Shown one piece after another: positions 54,633 to 64,000 of a DNA stretch of 64,000 nucleotides (the stretch's first letter is position 1; each line of letters opens with the position of its first letter). This DNA comes from Aliidiomarina sp. (GTDB lineage Bacteria; Pseudomonadota; Gammaproteobacteria; Enterobacterales; Alteromonadaceae), in contig NZ_JAIUMR010000003.1 in NCBI RefSeq assembly GCF_022565475.1, positions 1 through 64,000 on the forward strand, in the 5' to 3' direction. The notes under the pieces are model-generated. The model did no database searches, was not told where the DNA came from, and saw only the letters and a list, made by a program, of their open reading frames with translations. The position numbers were made by a program, and so were the translations under genes.

Positions 54633-55385
54633 CTATTTGCGATAGAGGCGGCGCTCACGCCAAAAGCCAAGCAAACCGATGACCAACAATCCTAAGCCGA
54701 TGCCTTGTAATAGACCGTTGACTGGCCGAGTGATTATCGAAGCTTCATTGACGGGTTGACGCTCCCACGTTCTGCGCATAAGTGGTTGCTCGTCATCCTG
54801 TGTCGTGAAGTATTCGCCGCGATTCGTAAACGAGAGTCGCCGCCGTTCATCGTAACGTTGGTAAATTTCTTGGCGTTTTGCGATAAAGTCGTCCTGATTA
54901 TTCTGCACTGTGACGTGCCAGTTTGAGTAGAGCATCGCCGACTCGCTGGGTTCTATTAGCCCTTGAGACACATATTCGTACTGTGTGGTCGGAAAGACGG
55001 AGGCACTGTAACCGACGTAGAAAATCGGCAGAGAAAGGGACAGTGCAATCGCAGACCAGGTCAAGAGGCGACTCCGACTCGCGAATGTATGCTGCTGTTG
55101 TCGGACGAGAAATTGGTCAATGTCGCTGATTTGCCGTAGCTTACTGGTCACGTAAGCAGATGGCAGTGCGTGAACGATATTGTCGACGGTGAGGTCGAGA
55201 GCATTGAGCCAACGCCGAAACGTATCGGTACTTGGTAACGAGTGCTCATTCTCGAGCTTCGATAAAAAGGATTGCTCGATGCCAACTTTGTCAGCGAGCT
55301 CCGGCTGACTAAGTTTGAGTTGTTGTCGGCGACTTTTTAAATAACTGCCGAGTGACTGTTGTTCATGCATGTTCGGGGGTTCCAT
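54633..55385 (-). CDS. Membrane-anchored XRE-type regulator
   Basis: A 250-aa protein. Residues about 12-67 are an XRE helix-turn-helix (LGSYLKSRRQQLKLSQPELADKVGIEQSFLSKLENEHSLPSTDT). A membrane helix spans about 107-127, a presumed periplasmic segment about 128-222, and a second helix about 225-242, with a basic C-terminal tail (WRERRLYRK). A DNA-binding domain in the cytoplasm with a periplasmic loop suggests a one-component membrane sensor; the signal is unknown. The ATG at 55385 has AGGA upstream, inside a 12-bp palindrome. Confidence 0.82.
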   Translation of the reverse strand: MEPPNMHEQQSLGSYLKSRRQQLKLSQPELADKVGIEQSFLSKLENEHSLPSTDTFRRWLNALDLTVDNIVHALPSAYVTSKLRQISDIDQFLVRQQQHTFASRSRLLTWSAIALSLSLPIFYVGYSASVFPTTQYEYVSQGLIEPSESAMLYSNWHVTVQNNQDDFIAKRQEIYQRYDERRRLSFTNRGEYFTTQDDEQPLMRRTWERQPVNEASIITRPVNGLLQGIGLGLLVIGLLGFWRERRLYRK

Positions 55386-55388
55386 AAG

Positions 55389-55400
55389 CAAGGATCCTTG
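55389..55400. promoter_or_regulatory. Palindrome at the start of the XRE regulator gene
   Basis: CAAGGATCCTTG is a perfect 12-bp palindrome that ends 4 nt upstream of the start codon and overlaps the ribosome site. It may be an autoregulatory operator. Confidence 0.4.
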
Positions 55401-55512
55401 TAGGTCTTATAGTATGTTATTCTTTGGGCAAGCTAAAGCTGCGGTGTTTCCCTTATTATTCTTGGGAAGTCGGGCAGAGATAACCAGATGAAAATAGGGG
55501 AATATTCAGGAA

Positions 55513-55992
55513 ATGTTGCGAATTTTACCGGTGGATTATCAAAATCCTGAGCATGCTGATGCATTGCTTAAACTTTTAAATCATTATGCTCAAGATCCAA
55601 TGGGTGGCGGCGAAGCACTCAGTGACGACACCAAAGCGAACTTGATTGCTGAAATGGCGAAACGACCAACGGTATTCAGCTTTATCGCGTGGGACGACGA
55701 CGGCGCTGTCGGGTTAATCAATTGTGTTGAAGGTTTCTCGACGTTTGCAGCAAAGCCGATTTGTAACCTGCATGATATTGCAGTACTCGATGGCCACCGC
55801 GGTAAAGGTATTGGCCAACAGCTGATCGCTGCTGCCGCAGAGGAAGCGACAAAACGTGGCTGCGTGAAACTCACGTTGGAAGTGCTTAGTGGCAATGAAC
55901 CGGCACGTCTTGCCTATTTGAAGTATGGGTTTAAGCCTTATCAGCTTGATCCAGAAATGGGTGCCGCGGAGTTTTGGGAATATAAATTGTAA
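55513..55992 (+). CDS. GNAT-family N-acetyltransferase
   Basis: A 159-aa acetyltransferase. The acetyl-CoA loop is LHDIAVLDGHRGKGIGQQLIAAAAEEA (R/Q-x2-G-x-G/A), followed by VKLTLEVLSGNEPARLAYLKYGFKPYQLD. The substrate is unknown. It is transcribed alone, divergent from the XRE gene. Confidence 0.9.
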   Translation: MLRILPVDYQNPEHADALLKLLNHYAQDPMGGGEALSDDTKANLIAEMAKRPTVFSFIAWDDDGAVGLINCVEGFSTFAAKPICNLHDIAVLDGHRGKGIGQQLIAAAAEEATKRGCVKLTLEVLSGNEPARLAYLKYGFKPYQLDPEMGAAEFWEYKL

Positions 55993-56064
55993 GACTGACT
56001 AAAGATAGCGCGACAACGACTGACAGGCGCGCTTGGCGAATCGGTATACCAGCGAGCATCCTCT

Positions 56065-56080
56065 TGTTCCACGTGGAACA
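56065..56080. other. parS: parS-like ParB-binding site 4
   Basis: A perfect TGTTCCACGTGGAACA in the 105-bp gap between the GNAT gene and tusA, which are convergent. Confidence 0.93.
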
Positions 56081-56097
56081 GTTGCGTTCTATTTGAA

Positions 56098-56340
56098 TTA
56101 AAGTCCTTTTTGAATTAAATAACGATAGGGCGCTTCATCGGTTTGCGCTGCGAGAAGCTGATGATCCATAAAACGGCAAAATGCCGGAACATCTCGGGTT
56201 GTTGCCGGATCATCGGCGATAATCAACAGCTTTTCGCCGTCTTGCATCTGCCGCATTTTGCCACGAATCAACATGACAGGCTCTGGGCAACGCAAGCCCA
56301 TGGTATCAAGTTGATAGTCCGCAGTAGTGAAGGGCGACAT
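56098..56340 (-). CDS. tusA: Sulphurtransferase TusA
   Basis: An 80-aa protein. The conserved [14 protein letters not shown] contains the persulphide Cys18, and [30 protein letters not shown] is the rest of the family pattern. It passes sulphur from IscS to the TusBCD-TusE relay for mnm5s2U34 in tRNA, the same wobble uridine that MnmE and MnmG modify. Confidence 0.94.
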   Translation of the reverse strand: MSPFTTADYQLDTMGLRCPEPVMLIRGKMRQMQDGEKLLIIADDPATTRDVPAFCRFMDHQLLAAQTDEAPYRYLIQKGL

Positions 56341-56431
56341 GATTCATCCTTTTCTTAATTAACTGACAATATCGCTTGCTGTATAAATAGTGCATGAACG
56401 TAGCGTCATTATAGGCATTTTAAGACGATAA

Positions 56432-56467
56432 AAAAATCCCGCCGACGATAATCGCCAGCGGGATTTT
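56432..56467. terminator. Terminator of fadB-fadA
   Basis: AAAATCCCGC and GCGGGATTTT with a 15-nt loop and A/T runs on both sides. It lies about 30 nt after the fadA stop codon. Confidence 0.88.
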
Positions 56468-56493
56468 TGCGGTATATCAAAGTGCTGTGTTTT

Positions 56494-59816
<3,323 letters not shown>

Positions 59817-59892
59817 ATTTGGTCTCCCGACTGGTCTCCCAATAAAAACAGAGCCGATCTCTGTTCTCATGCTTGCGTTGTTGTGTGCTTAT

Positions 59893-59941
59893 GCTACAAC
59901 GTATGTAGTACATCAGAGATGATTTGCACGATGTTGTAGCG
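59893..59941. promoter_or_regulatory. Inverted repeats upstream of fadB
   Basis: GCTACAAC (59893-59900) is perfectly inverted as GTTGTAGC (59934-59941). Between them lies an 11-bp palindrome ATGTAGTACAT (59903-59913). It could be the operator of a fatty-acid regulator (FadR- or PsrA-like) but matches no consensus that I know. Confidence 0.4.
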
Positions 59942-60047
59942 AGCACGATCGTTACGAAATTAAGTTGTATTCGTTCTTACACGATGCTCAGTTCACGAAC
60001 GGTTCTTAGAACAGTATCGTAAAAAGTGTGGCGGTTATCATCCCATA

Positions 60048-62150
60048 ATGAGAAATAAAATTAAACACCCGTTTGAAAAGGCTGTACAAAAGCCTTTACG
60101 TCAGGTTCGTTTCACCTTGCTTGTCAGTGCGGGCTTGCTGATTGGTGCTGCATTTGCACTGTCACCGAGCGAGCCTGACACAGCTTCGCTTGCTCCGCAT
60201 CCTGCCGTCCATTACTTTGACCCGTTTGGCGTGCGACCGGACGGCTCGCTGCCGCATGCAGAAAAGCTCAGCAAGCAGCGTGAACTCTTTATTGACGTTG
60301 AGCAAATGCTCTCGCGTCGTGAATTCACGCGAGCACGCGAAACCATGTTACAGCTAACGGACTATCCGCTCTTTCCTTATCTTGAGGCGAACTTACTCGA
60401 AAACAACCTTAGTTTACAAAATGAAGGGCCTATTCTTGAATTCCTGCAGGAACATCGGGGGACACCGGCAGAGCGTCAATTGCGCACCGCATGGCTGCAG
60501 TATCACGTGCGCCGTAACGACGCCAACCGCTTTCTGCGCGACTATCGGCCGCAATCGTCTGCACAACTGCAGTGCCAGTACCTGCGTTATCGCTATCAAG
60601 ACGTTCGGGGTAATGACAAGGAATTGGAACGTTTTTGGCAGGAAGTGACCGCACAATGGCTGCATGGTCGGAGTTTGCCGTCTGCTTGTGACTCGGTGTT
60701 TGCCAACTGGGCGGCAGCGGGCAACCGAACCGAGCAAGTGGTCTGGCGGCGGATTGGTTTGGCCTTAAATGAGCGCCAAACCTCGTTAGCGCGTTATCTC
60801 ACGCGCTACATGCCAGAGGATAAGCAAGATCTGACGCTGCTAAAACGTCGCATGCACGCCAATCCTTCGTTAGTTCGGCGCACGCAAGAATTTCAAGACC
60901 AAGATTACCGCGAAAAGGAAATTATCCTTGCCGCACTGCAGCGTTATCGCTGGCAAAACCACCGGGCGACCATTCAAGCGTGGGAAACGTATCTTGATAA
61001 GTTCCAGCAACATCCCTTCAGCGCCGCTGAACAACAGCAGATGAACGAAGCCATTGCCGTCACGTTAGCGCTGCGCCAAGAGCCAGATGCCTTGGTTTGG
61101 TTTAGTAAAGTGGACATGCGCCACGCGGACTCGGCTACGCAGCAATGGTACTTGGCAACCTTACTCAAGCAACAGCGTTATGACCTCATTCATCACTTCG
61201 TGATTAATTTACCGGAGGCGCAACGCAGTGCTCCGCAATGGACTTACTGGCATGCGCGGGCATTGGTGCAGCTTGGCTTCAATGACCTTGGCCATGCCAA
61301 GCTCGAGCAAGTCGCGGGAGAGCGTAATTATTATGGTTTTTTAGCAAGTGCGCGATTGGCGCTCGTGCCAGATTTAAATCATCAAGAGTTAACCTATGAG
61401 CCGGCAGACCTGCAAGCTGTGGCAACACACCCAGCCGCGTTGCGTGCCTATGAATGGCGTCAGCTGGAACAGTTTCTTGATGCGCGCCGTGAATGGAATA
61501 CGTTACGGACCGACCTCTCTGCCGAACAACAGGTATTGGCCGCCGTGGTCGCCTCGGAGTGGGGCTGGCATGACCAAGCGATCTTCGCGTTTGCGCAAAA
61601 TGGAGCCCTCAATGATGTTCATCGGCGCTTTCCACTGGCGTATCGGGAACTGCTCAGCGGTGAAGCGGAGCGCGCTGCTGTCGATCTATCGTGGGTGTTT
61701 GCCATCGCGCGGCGGGAAAGTTCGTTTCAACCGGATGCAGTTTCGCCCGCTGGCGCACGGGGACTGATGCAGGTCATGCCGGGAACTGCGGAACATCTCA
61801 CTCGTCGAAGCCCGGGGCCGATGCGCAACACCACGCCACGCTTAGATTCACCAGAAGATAACGTGCGGCTCGGTACACAGTATTTGGCCGAGTTGTTACA
61901 ACGCACGGATCAGAACTGGATACTAGCTACGGCTGCCTATAATGCTGGGATTAACCGGGTGAATGAATGGTTGCCAGCAGAGCCAATGCCAGCGGACCTA
62001 TGGGTGGAGCTGATACCGTTTCAAGAAACCCGTGACTATGTCAAAGCTGTGTTGGCCTACCAGCAAATTTATACAATGTTGCTGGGAAATGATGCTAATG
62101 TATTAACTCCAGTGGTTCGAATGCAGATTAATGGCAATGGCCGCAGTTAA
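60048..62150 (+). CDS. slt: Soluble lytic murein transglycosylase
   Basis: A 700-aa periplasmic enzyme. The N-terminal membrane or signal segment is at about 21-42 (RFTLLVSAGLLIGAAFALS). A large superhelical domain of short alpha hairpins (about 70-520) precedes the SLT domain (about 540-670), with the catalytic Glu in FAIARRESSFQPDAVSPAGARGLMQVMPGTA and NVRLGTQYLAELL. It cleaves glycan strands to 1,6-anhydromuropeptides. It is divergent from fadB. Confidence 0.94.
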   Translation: MRNKIKHPFEKAVQKPLRQVRFTLLVSAGLLIGAAFALSPSEPDTASLAPHPAVHYFDPFGVRPDGSLPHAEKLSKQRELFIDVEQMLSRREFTRARETMLQLTDYPLFPYLEANLLENNLSLQNEGPILEFLQEHRGTPAERQLRTAWLQYHVRRNDANRFLRDYRPQSSAQLQCQYLRYRYQDVRGNDKELERFWQEVTAQWLHGRSLPSACDSVFANWAAAGNRTEQVVWRRIGLALNERQTSLARYLTRYMPEDKQDLTLLKRRMHANPSLVRRTQEFQDQDYREKEIILAALQRYRWQNHRATIQAWETYLDKFQQHPFSAAEQQQMNEAIAVTLALRQEPDALVWFSKVDMRHADSATQQWYLATLLKQQRYDLIHHFVINLPEAQRSAPQWTYWHARALVQLGFNDLGHAKLEQVAGERNYYGFLASARLALVPDLNHQELTYEPADLQAVATHPAALRAYEWRQLEQFLDARREWNTLRTDLSAEQQVLAAVVASEWGWHDQAIFAFAQNGALNDVHRRFPLAYRELLSGEAERAAVDLSWVFAIARRESSFQPDAVSPAGARGLMQVMPGTAEHLTRRSPGPMRNTTPRLDSPEDNVRLGTQYLAELLQRTDQNWILATAAYNAGINRVNEWLPAEPMPADLWVELIPFQETRDYVKAVLAYQQIYTMLLGNDANVLTPVVRMQINGNGRS

Positions 62151-62221
62151 GATCCGCAATGCTGTCGAACGTGAAATGCCGTACAAACAACAAAAACAGA
62201 TAGGCTAAGGGCTCGTTTTCC

Positions 62222-63721
62222 ATGCAAATACGCACGATATTGCGGATTTTAGGCATACTTATCGCACTTTTTAGTGTCACCTTGATTCCGCCAGCAGTGC
62301 TGGCTTACTTCTACGAAGACGGTGGTGGCTGGGCATTTCTGTTGGCATTCGTGCTGAGCTTGGTCATTGGTATCCTGATTTGGTATGCCAACCGCACCCA
62401 TAAACGTGAATTAAAAACCCGTGAAGGCTTCGTCATTGTGGTCATGTTCTGGGTGGTGTTAGGGACGGTCGGCGCCATACCGTTTTGGATGCCAGATGAA
62501 TATACCCTAAGTTTTACTGACGCAATGTTTGAGTCGTTCTCGGCGTTAACAACCACAGGGGCGACCGTACTCACCGGTATCGACGAGTTGCCGCATGCCT
62601 ATCGTTTTTATCGTCAGCAACTGCAATGGCTAGGGGGCATGGGGATCATTGTACTAGCTGTCGCAATTTTACCCTTGCTGGGCATTGGTGGCATGCAATT
62701 ATACCGCGCAGAAATTCCTGGTCCGGTCAAAGACTCAAAAATGACGCCCCGCATCGCCGACACGGCGAAGCAGCTTTGGTACATTTATCTTGGCTTAACC
62801 ATTGCCTGCGCCTTAGCTTATTGGGCCGCGGGGATGACGCCGTTCAATGCCATCGGGCACGCGTTTTCAACCGTTGCCATCGGCGGGTTCTCTACCCATG
62901 ACGCCAGTATGGGCTATTACGACAACCCCGTGATTCACATGATTTGTGTCTTATTCTTGCTGATTGCAGCGGTAAATTTCGCGCTGCACTTTTCCGCAGT
63001 TCCTCGTCTCTACAGTCGCAAAGTTGAAGGCCAACAGCAGTATGAGCTGTACCGTGGCTCCTTGAAAGTGTATTACAAAGACCCAGAGTTTCGTGCGTTA
63101 ATCGCTATTCAATTTGCCTTAATTACCATCGTTGTTCTCGTGTTACTCAGTCAGCAGTGGTTCGGTCATTGGTCGGATGCGCTGTTCCACGGTATTTTCC
63201 AGACCGTTTCAATCGCAACAACGGCCGGTTTTACGACCCAGAACTATGCTACTTGGCCATTGTTCTTGCCTGTCCTTCTTATTTTCGCCAGTTTTATTGG
63301 CGGCAGCGCAGGCTCAACCGGTGGTGGTTTAAAAGTGATAAGGGTCTTATTACTTTACCGCCAAGGAATGCGCGAAATTAATCGTCTGATTCATCCGCGT
63401 GGAGTATTCACGGTTAAGTGGGGCAATCGTGCCTTGCCGGACCGAGTCGTACAGGCCGTGTGGGGCTTCTTTGCCGCTTATGCGTTGGTGTTTGTCATCA
63501 TAATGTTGTTGTTTATTGCCACCGGGCTGGATGATTATTCGGCATTTGGCGCGACGGCAGCAACGTTGAACAACTTAGGTCCAGGTTTAGGGGAAGTGGC
63601 GGGTAATTTTGCCAGCGTCTCCGACGGCGGCAAGTGGGTGGCGATGTTAGCGATGATTTTTGGCCGCTTAGAAATCTTTACCTTACTGGTCCTCTTTACG
63701 CCAGCATTCTGGAAACACTAG
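62222..63721 (+). CDS. trkH: Potassium uptake protein TrkH
   Basis: A 499-aa potassium channel-like subunit. The four pore loops include ALTTTGATVL, AFSTVAIGGFSTHD, TVSIATTAGFTTQNY, and TLNNLGPGLGEV. It moves potassium together with TrkA; the trkA gene is convergent at the right edge. It lies about 70 nt after the transglycosylase gene. Confidence 0.96.
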   Translation: MQIRTILRILGILIALFSVTLIPPAVLAYFYEDGGGWAFLLAFVLSLVIGILIWYANRTHKRELKTREGFVIVVMFWVVLGTVGAIPFWMPDEYTLSFTDAMFESFSALTTTGATVLTGIDELPHAYRFYRQQLQWLGGMGIIVLAVAILPLLGIGGMQLYRAEIPGPVKDSKMTPRIADTAKQLWYIYLGLTIACALAYWAAGMTPFNAIGHAFSTVAIGGFSTHDASMGYYDNPVIHMICVLFLLIAAVNFALHFSAVPRLYSRKVEGQQQYELYRGSLKVYYKDPEFRALIAIQFALITIVVLVLLSQQWFGHWSDALFHGIFQTVSIATTAGFTTQNYATWPLFLPVLLIFASFIGGSAGSTGGGLKVIRVLLLYRQGMREINRLIHPRGVFTVKWGNRALPDRVVQAVWGFFAAYALVFVIIMLLFIATGLDDYSAFGATAATLNNLGPGLGEVAGNFASVSDGGKWVAMLAMIFGRLEIFTLLVLFTPAFWKH

Positions 63722-63766
63722 GTATACCGAATGGTTAGCCGAATGGCTTAGCGACAGCTTGGTGCG

Positions 63767-64000
63767 CTAAAAGTACAGCGCGCCCGGTGCGAACAGTCGC
63801 TCAATTTCGCTGACATACTTTTTGTCGACCAAGAATAAAATGACATGGTCATCAGACTGAATCAGGGTGTCATCGTGGGCGATGAGCACTTCGCTGCCGC
63901 GGACAATCGCACCAATGGTGGTGCCTGGCGGCAGTTTCAGCTCGCCGACTTCACGCCCAACCACTTGCGACGTATTCTCTTCACCGCGCGCTACCGCTTC
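63767..64000 (-). CDS. trkA: TrkA, C-terminal end (partial)
   Basis: The window ends inside this gene. The 77 visible residues (EAVARGEENTSQ, then VVGREVGELKLPPGTTIGAIVRGSEVLIAHDDTLIQSDDHVILF, ending in FAPGALYF) match the second TrkA-C domain and C terminus of E. coli TrkA. It is the NAD(H)/nucleotide-binding regulator of TrkH, which is encoded convergently. Confidence 0.93.
   Translation of the reverse strand, partial: EAVARGEENTSQVVGREVGELKLPPGTTIGAIVRGSEVLIAHDDTLIQSDDHVILFLVDKKYVSEIERLFAPGALYF

Noticed and set aside
62222-64000. trkH and trkA as one operon
   Set aside because: The two genes are on opposite strands and converge, with about 45 nt between their stop codons.

Overview
The window looks like the chromosomal replication-origin region of a marine gammaproteobacterium. 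The gene order (glmS-glmU / atp operon / parB-parA-rsmG-mnmG / oriC / mioC, and mnmE-yidC-yidD-rnpA-rpmH / dnaA-dnaN-recF-gyrB / glyS-glyQ / fadA-fadB / trkH-trkA) and the protein sequences fit the Idiomarinaceae (Idiomarina/Pseudidiomarina-like, Alteromonadales). That assignment is my inference from recognised proteins and synteny; no search was run. No rRNA, tRNA, CRISPR array, insertion sequence or prophage gene was seen.

Layout. 0-9.7 kb is accessory: a 5'-damaged flavin reductase, small secreted or lipid-anchored proteins (DUF3617, NTF2-like, an HExxH protein), a YghU-type glutathione enzyme, a HigB/HigA toxin-antitoxin pair, two small nucleic-acid-associated proteins and a phosphonate/phosphate-type ABC transporter (phnD-phnC-phnE) that lies behind four iterated PhoB-like half-sites. 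9.8-24.8 kb is the leftward core block: glmU-glmS, the complete F1Fo ATP synthase operon (atpIBEFHAGDC, with a good sigma70 promoter), then parA-parB, rsmG and mnmG. 24.8-25.4 kb is oriC: AT-rich 13-mer-like repeats, many GATC sites and several DnaA boxes, followed by mioC.

25.9-38.1 kb is an accessory segment between oriC/mioC and mnmE: a SulP transporter with a tandem universal-stress protein, a DksA-like zinc-finger protein, a dicarboxylate/amino-acid symporter, a patatin-like lipase, and an arsenic module. The arsenic module consists of a fused arsenate reductase-ArsR protein, a GAPDH, ArsJ, Acr3, a flavin reductase and a DUF2959 lipoprotein. Arsenate can be handled in two ways here: conversion to 1-arseno-3-phosphoglycerate and export by ArsJ, or reduction and export of arsenite by Acr3. 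38.1-49.2 kb is the divergent mnmE-yidC-rnpA-rpmH and dnaA-dnaN-recF-gyrB core. 49.3-64 kb holds glyQS, tag, an alpha/beta hydrolase lipoprotein, a membrane-anchored XRE regulator, a GNAT acetyltransferase, tusA, fadBA, a lytic transglycosylase, trkH and the 3' end of trkA.

The most informative non-coding signals are four 16-bp parS-like palindromes (two inside recF, one between convergent genes, one before tusA) that match the ParB encoded in the window; the oriC architecture, including a hairpin made of two opposed DnaA-like boxes at its mioC edge; an inverted DnaA-box pair before mnmG; the PhoB-like array; a 25-bp perfect inverted-repeat terminator that includes a stop codon; and an ATP synthase c subunit whose helix-1 glycine motif is replaced by Ala/Ser, as in alkaliphiles.
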